DNA of 64,000 bases from Myxococcales bacterium (GTDB taxonomy: Bacteria > Myxococcota_A > Polyangia > Polyangiales > JAFGIB01): contig JAOUOP010000012.1 of the NCBI GenBank assembly GCA_029880325.1, positions 81,124-145,123 on the forward strand. Direction: 5' to 3'. The position numbers were made by a program, and so were the translations under genes. This document shows positions 8,620 through 15,792 of this stretch, piece after piece; positions within the stretch are counted from its first letter, which is position 1; every line of letters starts with the position of its first letter. The notes under the pieces were generated by a model that saw only the letters and a list, made by a program, of their open reading frames with translations, was not told the origin of the DNA and did not search any database.

Positions 8620-9786
8620 TTGGCACGCCTGCAGCGCACAACCACGGTTCGACTGCTGGCGCTCGGACTCGCCGCCTGCGCCGCCCCGCGCAGCGAGCCG
8701 CTGCCTTCGCCGGCTGAGGCATCGAAGCCCGCCGCTGAAGCCCCCCTGGCGGCGCCCCCCGAGGCCAACGTTCATGGCGGGGCCATTGCCGATGCCGGCC
8801 CCGGGGCCCCGCCCCGAGGCGCCGCGGCCGCCGCCCAGGTGGCGGCCGATTCCGTGGCGACCGACCCCGTGGCCGAAGTGCTCGCGCTGCCGCCTTCCCA
8901 CAGCCGCTCGCTCGGCGGCCCCGACAGCGGCCAGCTGCAGGGCGCGGTGGCGCTACCGGAGCGCGGCCCGGGCTTCATCCACAACCCGCGTCGCCCCCAC
9001 GACGCGCGCCACGGCACCGTCGAGTTGGTACAGGCGATCGTGCGCGCGGCTGCCGTCGTGGAGCGCGAGCTGCCCGGCAGCGGCCTGGTGGTCAACGACC
9101 TGAGCCTGCCGGAGGGCGGACCCATCGCCCAACACGGCTCCCACCAAAACGGTCGTGATGCCGACATTCTCTTCTACTCCGTCGACACCCGCGGTCGGCC
9201 CCTGCCGTCGGTGGGGGTGCCCATCGATCCGGAGGGCAAGGGCTGGGACTTCAAGGATTTGTCCACACCGGTCGACGACGTGCGCCTCTCCCTCGACGCG
9301 CCGCGCACCTGGCGTTTCATGCAGGCGCTGGTCGAGGTCGCCGGCGAGCACCTGCAGCGCATCTTCATTGTCGAGCACGTCCGCACCATGCTGCTCGAGC
9401 AGGCGCGCCGAGTCCGGGCGCCGCGGGCCGCCGTGGAGCGCTTCGCCCTGGTCAGCTGCCAGCCGGGCACGCCCCACGACGATCATATGCATTTGCGTTT
9501 CTTCTGCGCCCCCGACGACATCGCCGAGGGCTGCCTCGACAAGGCTCCAATTTATCCCTGGCACAAGCAGGCGCTGGCCGCCCAGGGCCTCGAGGCGGTA
9601 CGGGAAACCTGGAAAGACCGCCGCGCCCGCCGCGCCCAGGTGGCCGCCCGCACCACCACGCGCGAGCAGGCGCGGCAGCGGGCGCAGCGCAAGTGGGGCA
9701 AGCTGCACAAGCGCGTGCGCGATTTCCTCGAGCTGCGCGAGTCCTGGGCGAAGAAAACGACCCCCGCGCGTCCCTACTGCCGCTGA
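8620..9786 (+). CDS. MepA-like penicillin-insensitive murein endopeptidase, lipoprotein
   Basis: Protein of about 388 residues. The N-terminus (TVRLLALGLAACAAP) is a lipoprotein signal, followed by an Ala/Pro-rich linker. The peptidase domain starts near residue 110 and shows the LAS-family zinc motifs: SHQNGRDADI (H-x(3)-x-D type) and DDHMHLRF (H-x-H). MepA cleaves D-Ala-mDAP cross-links in peptidoglycan. The C-terminus is an unusual Arg-rich helical tail (RRARRAQVAARTTT...). TTG 8620 is the first start that leaves a plausible signal, but has no Shine-Dalgarno; the true start may differ. The frame overlaps the trpEG 3' end only if an earlier start is used. Confidence 0.82.
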   Translation: MARLQRTTTVRLLALGLAACAAPRSEPLPSPAEASKPAAEAPLAAPPEANVHGGAIADAGPGAPPRGAAAAAQVAADSVATDPVAEVLALPPSHSRSLGGPDSGQLQGAVALPERGPGFIHNPRRPHDARHGTVELVQAIVRAAAVVERELPGSGLVVNDLSLPEGGPIAQHGSHQNGRDADILFYSVDTRGRPLPSVGVPIDPEGKGWDFKDLSTPVDDVRLSLDAPRTWRFMQALVEVAGEHLQRIFIVEHVRTMLLEQARRVRAPRAAVERFALVSCQPGTPHDDHMHLRFFCAPDDIAEGCLDKAPIYPWHKQALAAQGLEAVRETWKDRRARRAQVAARTTTREQARQRAQRKWGKLHKRVRDFLELRESWAKKTTPARPYCR

Positions 9787-9847
9787 ACACCGGGCCGGCG
9801 CAAACTTTTTTCAAAAATACGCCCCTTTCGACGCACACACCCACGAA

Positions 9848-10351
9848 TGCCACCCGTGGTGGTCGCGCTCTTTTGCCCTGCTGCTGGGCCTGTGGGCCGG
9901 CTGCGGGGGCATCGGCGGTTCTCCGACGGGCGCCGCCGGTGCGATCGCGATCGAGCCGTCGGAACTCGAGTGCGGAAAAGCCGCGCTCGTGCTGGGCGAG
10001 CCCCCCCTGCCTGCCGATGTCGACGCCATCCTCGAAGCACGTTGCCGCGCCTGCCACGCTCGCCCCACCGCGCGCCACGCGCCGATGCCCCTGGTCAGCT
10101 GGCAGGACGTGGTGGCGCTGGCGCCCAGCGTCGAAAGCGAACCGGTCTACGAAATCATCGGCCGGGGCCTGGTCGACGAGCGCGCCCCGATGCCCCCGAG
10201 CCGCGAGTCCCGGCTCAGTCACGCCGAGCTGCAGCGCCTGCTCGCTTGGGTGCAGGGCTGCGCACCGCCCGGGCCCCGAGGCGCGGCGGCCGAGACCGGT
10301 TTCCAGCAGCGGAGGCCGCCGCCGCCCATGCAGGTCCATGGAGCATTGGTC
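9848..10351 (+). CDS. cytochrome c-like lipoprotein domain, start unclear and no stop of its own
   Basis: This frame encodes a signal peptide (SFALLLGLWAGCGG) and then a c-type haem site C-R-A-C-H in LEARCRACHARPT. A VSWQDVVALAP...RAPMPPSRESRLSHAELQRLLAWVQ segment typical of small cytochrome c lipoproteins follows. Two things are odd. No ATG, GTG or TTG lies in frame close upstream; ATG 9847 fits only if one base is extra in the next dozen. The frame also has no stop before 10852, running through a Pro/Arg-rich stretch into the FixH-like domain. Either the two are one fusion protein, or the assembly hides a frameshift at the start and a lost stop. Confidence 0.5.
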
Positions 10352-10852
10352 ATGATCGCACCCATCGCCCGTTCGCTCACCCTGGCACAGCTGCTGACCG
10401 CGCTCTGTGTCAGCACCGGATGTGCGGCCGATACAGACGACGGCGCGAGGGAGACGCCCGATGCTTCGGCCCATGACTACGTGCCCTGCGACGCGGAAAT
10501 GACTCCCTTTGCGTTGAACATGGTCGCCGAAGGGGAAAGTGGCCTCGTATTGGCCAAGCTGCTCAACGCCAGGCCCGCACCGCCGCAGAAGTTCATCAAT
10601 GACTGGACTCTCGAGTTCAGCGACGCCGACGGCAAGGCGCTGTCGGGCATCGAGATCACCATGGCGCGCACCTGGATGCCGGCCCACGCGCATGACGGCC
10701 GTGTGGCGCCGGTGGTTACCGATCAGGGAGAGGGCGTGGTGCAATTCGACGACTTGAACCTCTGGATGCGCGGGGCATGGGAGATCCAGATCGAGGTACT
10801 GAGCGATGGCCAGGGCGACCGCATCGTCTTTGATGTTTGTATTGAGGAGTGA
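10352..10852 (+). CDS. FixH/YtkA-like lipoprotein domain
   Basis: From ATG 10352 (GGAG nine bases upstream) the protein has 166 residues and its own lipoprotein signal (LAQLLTALCVSTGCAAD). The mature part resembles FixH/YtkA-like domains: WTLEFSDADGKAL, then RTWMPAHAHDGR..PVVTDQGEG and LNLWMRGAWEIQI. The M-P-x-H-x-H cluster suggests metal binding, possibly copper. It lies in the same open frame as the cytochrome-like segment before it, so this internal start competes with a read-through fusion. Neighbours are haem proteins, so a role in periplasmic electron transfer or cofactor delivery is inferred. Confidence 0.6.
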   Translation: MIAPIARSLTLAQLLTALCVSTGCAADTDDGARETPDASAHDYVPCDAEMTPFALNMVAEGESGLVLAKLLNARPAPPQKFINDWTLEFSDADGKALSGIEITMARTWMPAHAHDGRVAPVVTDQGEGVVQFDDLNLWMRGAWEIQIEVLSDGQGDRIVFDVCIEE

Positions 10853-11303
10853 GCCGCATCCACGCGTGGCGGTGGCGTCCTGCTGGCCGTCGGTGGCGCT
10901 GGCGGGGCTCATGCTGTGCGCTTGCAGCTCCGACGGCGACACCGAGGCCTGCCTGCCGCCGCTGGAACTCGAGTGTGGGGTCACCTTCCAACCGACCTTC
11001 GAGGCATTCTTCGAAAACCAGCTGGGCAGCACCTGCGGCGGCAAAAACACGGCAGGCTCCTGTCATGCCGAGGCCGGCGCCCACGGGGGGCTGGTGCTGG
11101 AGCACATCGACCTGGCCTACGACAACCTGCTCGGAGCTGCCGGCGGTGAGCCGCTTGTGATCCCGGGCGATCCGGAGTGCAGCCCCTTGATGAAGCGCCT
11201 GGAGTCCGACGACCCGGGGTTCGTGATGCCCGTGGGCAATAAGTTGACCGAGGGCGAGCTATGCGCGATTCGGCAGTGGATCGAGAGTGGGGCGGAACGG
11301 TGA
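10833..11303 (+). CDS. lipoprotein with atypical CX8CH haem-like site
   Basis: Protein of about 156 residues with a lipoprotein signal ending LMLCACSS. The mature part has FEAFFENQLGSTCGGKNTAG followed by SCHAEAG, VIPGDPECSPLMKRL, VMPVGNKLTEGELCAIRQW. This is the layout of planctomycete-type PSCyt1 cytochrome domains: a cysteine and CH before a GG.L, then MP..G....L...E......WI. The first cysteine is separated from CH by eight residues instead of two. Whether haem is attached is therefore doubtful. The start overlaps the previous gene's end and is uncertain (ATG 10833, TTG 10842 or GTG 10866). It overlaps the multihaem cytochrome start by 4 bases. Confidence 0.6.
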   Translation: MFVLRSEPHPRVAVASCWPSVALAGLMLCACSSDGDTEACLPPLELECGVTFQPTFEAFFENQLGSTCGGKNTAGSCHAEAGAHGGLVLEHIDLAYDNLLGAAGGEPLVIPGDPECSPLMKRLESDDPGFVMPVGNKLTEGELCAIRQWIESGAER

Positions 11304-12742
11304 GTGTCAGGTCGCTCGCGATCGTCGCCGCGGCCGCCAGCCTCGTGGCCTGCGGCTGCGACGCCGGGGGCGAAGAAGCGTCCACCAAGACCGTCGAGGA
11401 GCTGCGCAGTCCCGAGACCTGCAAGCAATGCCATCCACGACACTACGAAGAGTGGTCAGGAAGCATGCACGCCTACGCGGCCAAGGATCCCGTCTTCCTC
11501 GCCATGAACCGGCGTGGTCAGCGCGAGACCGATGGCGCCCTCGGCGACTTTTGCATCAAGTGCCACGCGCCGCTGGCGGTGCAGGCGGGGTTGACCACCG
11601 ACGGTTTGAATCTGGACGAGGTGCCCGACGAATACGAGGGCATCACCTGCTACTTCTGTCACAACGCCGTCGACGTCGTGGGTGACCACAACGCAGACGT
11701 GATCGTCGCCAACGACACCACCATGCGCGGTGGCATCACCGACCCGCGAACAGCGTCGGCCCACCACGCCCAGTACTCGGAGCTACACGACCGCAACAGC
11801 CCAAGAAGTTCGGAGTTTTGCGGTGGCTGCCACGACATCGTCACGCCCGCGGGGGTCGAGCTGGAGCGCACTTTTCAGGAGTACCGAGAGAGCGCGTTTG
11901 CCACCACGCCGGGCGCCTTCGATAGCTGCGTTGGCTGCCACATGCATGCCGACTACGACCTGCCCGTCGCTGACGATCCCGACACCATGGTGCCGACGCG
12001 CACCGTGCACGAGCATCTCTTCGTCGGCGTCGACGTGGCCCTCGATGACTTTCCGCACCGCGAAGCCCAGCGCGCGGCCATCGAGTGCGACCTGGCCAAT
12101 GGCACCGGCATTTTCTCGATCGCGGCCACCCCGGATGGTCAATTCGAGGTGTTGCTCGAGACCGATGCCGGTCACATGCAACCCAGCGGGGCCGCCCAGG
12201 ATCGGCGCATGTGGCTGCGCTTTATCGCCTACGACGAAAACGATCAGGTGATCTACAGCAGTGGCGACGTTGCCAGCGACGAGGTTGTCGACAAGCCCGA
12301 GGGCGATCCGCAGCGCGACCCCAACCTCTGCCTATTTCGGGATCGGCTCTACGACGAAGAGGGTGAAGAGGTGCATATGTTCTGGGATGCGGCGTCGGTC
12401 GAGAGCCATCAGCTTCCCACCCGCACCGACTTCAACGTGCCCCATACCGTGGCCTGCACCTACCGCACGCCCGCCTTGCCGGCCCGGGTCGAGGTCGCCC
12501 TGCGCATGCGTCCGATGGGACTGGATGTGCTGAGCGATTTGGTCGACTCCGGGGATCTCGAGCCTTCCATCGTCGAACGCATGCCGACTTTCACCATGCA
12601 CGGAGCAGTCATGCACTGGAGTCTTGACGAGGATGGCTTTGACACGGTCAAGCGCATCGAGCCCTTCCCGATCGACTGCCCCGACCAGTACCGCTGTCTC
12701 TTGCAGGGTGGCGACATCGACAGCTGCACGCCCGGGGGCTGA
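11300..12742 (+). CDS. pentahaem cytochrome c lipoprotein (c554-like)
   Basis: Protein of 480 residues. GTG 11300 overlaps the preceding stop and gives a signal peptide ending AAAASLVACG. Five CxxCH sites are visible: CKQCH, CIKCH, CYFCH, CGGCH and CVGCH, all in the first 230 residues. The spacing, with C-K-Q-C-H-P-R-H-Y-E-E-W near the start, is typical of cytochrome c554/c'-like domains. The C-terminal half has no haem sites and looks beta-rich. It is probably periplasmic or surface-exposed electron transfer, in an operon with the smaller haem lipoproteins upstream. The donor and acceptor are unknown. Confidence 0.85.
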   Translation: MSVRSLAIVAAAASLVACGCDAGGEEASTKTVEELRSPETCKQCHPRHYEEWSGSMHAYAAKDPVFLAMNRRGQRETDGALGDFCIKCHAPLAVQAGLTTDGLNLDEVPDEYEGITCYFCHNAVDVVGDHNADVIVANDTTMRGGITDPRTASAHHAQYSELHDRNSPRSSEFCGGCHDIVTPAGVELERTFQEYRESAFATTPGAFDSCVGCHMHADYDLPVADDPDTMVPTRTVHEHLFVGVDVALDDFPHREAQRAAIECDLANGTGIFSIAATPDGQFEVLLETDAGHMQPSGAAQDRRMWLRFIAYDENDQVIYSSGDVASDEVVDKPEGDPQRDPNLCLFRDRLYDEEGEEVHMFWDAASVESHQLPTRTDFNVPHTVACTYRTPALPARVEVALRMRPMGLDVLSDLVDSGDLEPSIVERMPTFTMHGAVMHWSLDEDGFDTVKRIEPFPIDCPDQYRCLLQGGDIDSCTPGG

Positions 12743-13113
12743 AGCCGACCCCTTCGGATGCGCAGTTGTAGGCAGTCGCCTACATGAGGCGGTGGGCCAG
12801 TTCTGCGCCGGCCATCCACAAATTGGGTCACCTGTCGTGGGGCACCCATGGGAGGGAATTCACGTAACTTTACGGGTGTCGTTGCGTAACCAGGACTGTG
12901 CCCGGCGCGCGCGCGAGGGGCATGGCTTGGACGAGGAACTCCCAATCGGCGCCGGACTGTGGCACAGTAGCGCCCTGCTCTTACCGTTTCGGAGGGTGCC
13001 GTTGGCCTGACGAAGCGGACTTCGTGTCAAATAACAACTTCAGGCCGCGATTCCGTGCGTTGGAGAGGTTGTTTGTGCACATCGACGACAACTCATCTGG
13101 AGAAGACAACACA
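12743..13113. other. 371-base intergenic region upstream of the RiPP precursor gene
   Basis: No convincing gene is seen. The region holds the presumed promoter for the EGSC peptide gene. A perfect 6-bp hairpin ACGAAG-CGGA-CTTCGT lies at 13010-13025 in the likely 5' leader, with an AT-richer stretch after it. I see no unambiguous -35/-10 pair and no recognised metal-regulator operator. Confidence 0.4.
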
Positions 13114-13362
13114 ATGAACACGGGATTGAAGAACAAGCTTTTGATCATGGCGACCGCGGCCGGCCTTGCAGGCTTTGGCGTTGCCTGTGGCGGTTCCGAG
13201 GAGCCAGCTGCTGAAGAGGGTGCGGCCGAAGAGTCCTCCGGTGGTGAGGGTTCCTGCGCTGGCGCCGAAGAAGGCGGCGGCGAAGAGGGCGCGGCCGAAG
13301 AAGGCGGCGGCGAGGCTGAAGGCGGCGGCGAGGGTTCGTGCGGCGAAGGCTCCTGCAGCTGA
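13114..13362 (+). CDS. EGSC-motif RiPP precursor (HvfA/bufferin-like), secreted
   Basis: Peptide of 82 residues. Residues 1-24 form a Sec signal (KNKLLIMATAAGLAGFGVA). Processing could be by signal peptidase I after Ala24, or by lipidation at Cys25; the -3 Gly makes the lipobox weak. The rest is Glu/Gly/Ala low complexity with the motif E-G-S-C three times, at 45-48, 73-76 and 78-81 (GEGSCGEGSCS at the end). MNIO-linked precursors of the HvfA type carry EGKCG repeats whose Cys is converted to thiooxazole or oxazolone-thioamide groups, giving copper-binding peptides. The EGSC form and the adjoining DUF692 and DUF2063 genes support that role. CTGGAGAA at 13098-13105 is a good ribosome-binding site. 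Confidence 0.82.
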   Translation: MNTGLKNKLLIMATAAGLAGFGVACGGSEEPAAEEGAAEESSGGEGSCAGAEEGGGEEGAAEEGGGEAEGGGEGSCGEGSCS

Positions 13363-13409
13363 ACACCCGCTGTTGACAGCGCCCTCCGATCTCGTGATCG
13401 GAATTCAAG

Positions 13410-13455
13410 CCAGCGCGTCCTGCCCCCAGAGGGCGTGGCGCGCTGGTTTTTTTTT
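13410..13455 (+). terminator. strong terminator between the precursor and the MNIO gene
   Basis: A perfect 8-bp stem CCAGCGCG (13410-13417) / CGCGCTGG (13439-13446) encloses a smaller GCCC/GGGC hairpin and is followed by T9. It sits 47 bases after the precursor stop and 46 bases before the MNIO start. If downstream genes have no promoter of their own, it would attenuate transcription so that precursor mRNA exceeds enzyme mRNA, a common RiPP arrangement. Confidence 0.85.
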
Positions 13456-13501
13456 GCTTCGCGCGGTGTGCTGAGCGGTAGGAGCGAAGGCGACGTTTGA
13501 C

Positions 13502-14422
13502 ATGGCAAAGCAAGACACCATCGAGGGTATCGGCATCGGCCTGCGCTACGCGATGGCGCGTCAGACCCTGGCGTCTGAGGTGCCGGAGATTCGCTGGCTC
13601 GAGATCCACCCCGAAAACTATGTGCAGCGCGGGGGCCGTTTTCGGCACCTGCTGGAGCAGGCCGCAGAGCGTTTCCCTCTGGTGACACACGGCTTGACCC
13701 TCGGTTTCGGGGCGGTCGAACGCGCCGAGGAGAGCTATGTGCGGCCGCTGCGCGACTTCCTTGCGGCCATCGGTACGCCCTGGCACAGCGAGCACCTGTG
13801 CTTTTCGGGTACCGACGGCGTGATGCTGCACGACCTGCTGCCGCTGCCCTTCACGCGCGAAGCGGTCAAGACCGCGGTGGCACGCATCGGCGAGGCCCGC
13901 GATCGGCTCGAGCTGCCGATCGCCCTGGAAAACGTCAGCTACTACGCCGACGCCGGTCCCGCCGAGATGAGCGAGCCCGAATTTCTGCTCGAGGTGCTGG
14001 AGCGCTCGAGTTGCAAGATGTTGCTGGACGTCAACAACGTCTTCGTCAACAGCGTCAATCACGGCTTCGATGCCCGTGCCTACATCGATCGCATCCCCGC
14101 CGAGGCGGTGGTGCAAATCCACGTGGCCGGGCACTTGGTGCGCGACGACGACCTGATCATCGACACCCACGGCGAGGCCATTCGTGAAGAGGTCTACTCG
14201 CTGCTCGACTACACCTTGAGGCGCCTGGGCAAGGTGCCGGTCCTGCTCGAGCGCGACCAGAACTTCCCGCCTTTTGAAGAACTGGTGGCCGAGGTGCGGC
14301 GCCTGGACGCCATCTATCGCGAAGCCACAGCCGCCTGGGAGCAGGCGCAAGAGCCCACGACTCAGGCTGCAGGTGGCGTCCAGCCGCTCCATCCAGCGTC
14401 GGGTGGGGGAGGGGCGCCATGA
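13502..14422 (+). CDS. DUF692 multinuclear iron oxidative enzyme (MNIO; BufB/HvfB/MbnB-like)
   Basis: Protein of 306 residues with the DUF692 TIM-barrel signatures in order: GIGLRY, WLEIHPENY, VTHGLTLGFG, WHSEHLCFS, PIALENVSYY, LLDVNNVFVN, IHVAGH, DTHGE, and LLERDQNFP. The His, Asp, Glu and Asn residues in these motifs bind the iron cluster in characterised members. Such enzymes install oxazolone/thioamide or thiooxazole groups on peptide cysteines using oxygen. The Pro/Gly-rich last 30 residues are an extension. It overlaps the DUF2063 gene by ATGA, so the pair is co-translated; the precursor lies just upstream. Confidence 0.92.
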   Translation: MAKQDTIEGIGIGLRYAMARQTLASEVPEIRWLEIHPENYVQRGGRFRHLLEQAAERFPLVTHGLTLGFGAVERAEESYVRPLRDFLAAIGTPWHSEHLCFSGTDGVMLHDLLPLPFTREAVKTAVARIGEARDRLELPIALENVSYYADAGPAEMSEPEFLLEVLERSSCKMLLDVNNVFVNSVNHGFDARAYIDRIPAEAVVQIHVAGHLVRDDDLIIDTHGEAIREEVYSLLDYTLRRLGKVPVLLERDQNFPPFEELVAEVRRLDAIYREATAAWEQAQEPTTQAAGGVQPLHPASGGGGAP

Positions 14423-15165
14423 GTCGCGATCTCGTGGCCACCGAGCGCCTGGTGAAAGATCTCTGCTGCCAGACCCAGGTGCCGGATGGCGCACTCGAGG
14501 CCCTCGGCGACGAGCGCATCTGGGGCGTCTACCGCTCCCTGGTCCGCAAACGTCTTCACTCGGAGTTACGCGCGGCCTTGCATCGCACGCGCAAGGCCGC
14601 AGGTGATGGGCTCTTTGGGCGTGCCTTCGAGCAGCAGATGGCACAAGCGCCCCCGCGCTCGCGCTTCTTCCACGGCATCGTGGGTGACTTCGCGGCCTTT
14701 GCCGTCGAGTACTTTCGCCAGCAAGTCGACGCGCCGGCCCATCTTCCGGATCTGCTGGCCTACGAGGCCACGCTGTGGGCGGTGGGCGATGCCGACGACT
14801 GCCCGCCGCAGGATGTGACTGAGTTTGGTTTCGATGCGTGCCCGCTGATGTCGCCGACGCTGCGGCTGCTTCGCCTCGAGCACGCCGTTCACGAGCCCGC
14901 GCTCGAGGGCGGTGGCTACGCCGCGCGCGAGGTTTTTTTGGCCATCCACCGCCGTCCCGAGGAGACCCGGGCCCGCACCTGGACGCTCAACGCCATCACC
15001 CACGACCTGATGACGCGGATGCTCACCGGTGAACGCACGGTCAGCGAGGCCATTCGCGAACTCGCCACCGATCGCGGCATCGCCGTCGACGAGCCTTTCC
15101 TCGAGGGGCTGTGCAGCGTGCTGGCCGACTTTCTGGAGCGCGGCGTGATTCTGGGGAGTCGTTGA
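14419..15165 (+). CDS. DUF2063-family MNIO partner protein (BufC/HvfC-like)
   Basis: Protein of 248 residues, starting inside the stop of the MNIO gene. The N-terminal region (WGVYRSLVRKRLHSELRAAL, then FFHGIVGDFAAFAVEYFRQQ, HLPDLLAYEATLW) matches the DUF2063 pattern of partner proteins that recognise the precursor leader and dock it on the MNIO enzyme. The C-terminal half (residues about 150-248) holds an AIHRRPEETRARTW segment and a helical part with LMTRMLTGERTVSEAIRELA, as in the two-domain HvfC/BufC type. No catalytic motif is expected. No DoxX-type membrane gene follows, unlike many related loci. Confidence 0.85.
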   Translation: MSRDLVATERLVKDLCCQTQVPDGALEALGDERIWGVYRSLVRKRLHSELRAALHRTRKAAGDGLFGRAFEQQMAQAPPRSRFFHGIVGDFAAFAVEYFRQQVDAPAHLPDLLAYEATLWAVGDADDCPPQDVTEFGFDACPLMSPTLRLLRLEHAVHEPALEGGGYAAREVFLAIHRRPEETRARTWTLNAITHDLMTRMLTGERTVSEAIRELATDRGIAVDEPFLEGLCSVLADFLERGVILGSR

Positions 15166-15181
15166 GACCCACGGACGCGTT

Positions 15182-15757
15182 ATGCTTGCGCGACCCATGC
15201 CCTTGTCGATCCGATGTTGCGACCCGGTCCAGGCCTCGAACCGCGCGGTGGCGTTTTGCCTCGCGTTTGCCCTCTCGCTGGCCAGCGGCTGCACGCCCGC
15301 GGAGCCGCCCGCGGCCGGCCGATCCGAACCAGCACCGCAAGCGGCCGAGACTGCAGGTGCCGAGATGGCGGAGAGCCCCCGGGCGCTCGTGGGGCTGTGG
15401 GCTGAGTTCTGGGCACCCGAGGGGGGTAGAGCCGAGACCCAGCGCTACGCTTTCCTCGCCGATGGGCGTTTCGCCTGGCTCGGCCCCGGCGGCGACGCGG
15501 TCAGAGGTCCCAGTTACAGCGGTCACTACGGGCAGCAGGGCTCGGCGCTGCGACTCGCGGTGGAGCAGGCCAAGGATGCCGGTGAGGCGATCGCCGCCGG
15601 CGCCAGCCTCAGCCTGGAACTGGGCGACTGCCCGCCCAACGAAGAAGCCAAGGCCCTCGATCACAACTACCGCTGCCTGAGCATCGGCGGCCGCACCTTC
15701 TGGCGCCGTGGCGAAGTCGACCGCGAGGTCGAGAAGAGCTTTTTCGGCTCTCAGTGA
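15182..15757 (+). CDS. lipoprotein of unknown function
   Basis: Protein of 191 residues. A signal peptide (AVAFCLAFALSLASGCTP) with lipobox L-A-S-G-C is followed by a Pro/Ala linker. A beta-rich domain then reads LVGLWAEFW...RYAFLADGRFAWLGPGG, GHYGQQGSALRL and CLSIGGRTFWRRGEVD. This layout resembles small 'effect of state, then value' lipocalin-like domains, but no family is recognised. It follows the MNIO operon by 16 bases on the same strand and may be co-transcribed; a role in that system is only a guess. ATG 15182 is used; ATG 15197 is an alternative. Confidence 0.65.
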   Translation: MLARPMPLSIRCCDPVQASNRAVAFCLAFALSLASGCTPAEPPAAGRSEPAPQAAETAGAEMAESPRALVGLWAEFWAPEGGRAETQRYAFLADGRFAWLGPGGDAVRGPSYSGHYGQQGSALRLAVEQAKDAGEAIAAGASLSLELGDCPPNEEAKALDHNYRCLSIGGRTFWRRGEVDREVEKSFFGSQ

Positions 15758-15758
15758 C

Positions 15759-15789
15759 GCGCAGACGCGCAGACGCGCAGATGCGCAGG
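15759..15789. repeat. short tandem repeat, 8-base unit
   Basis: Between two convergent genes, the unit GCAGACGC is repeated about three and a half times, with one copy carrying T in place of C (GCAGATGC). The stretch is 36 bases long with its flanks. No hairpin with a T-run is apparent. It may simply be a slippage-prone sequence. Confidence 0.7.
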
Positions 15790-15792
15790 CGA

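Noticed and set aside
12959..12980. TGGCAC motif that might be part of a sigma-54 promoter upstream of the RiPP precursor
   Set aside because: The GC of the -12 element is not at the required 10-base distance after GG.
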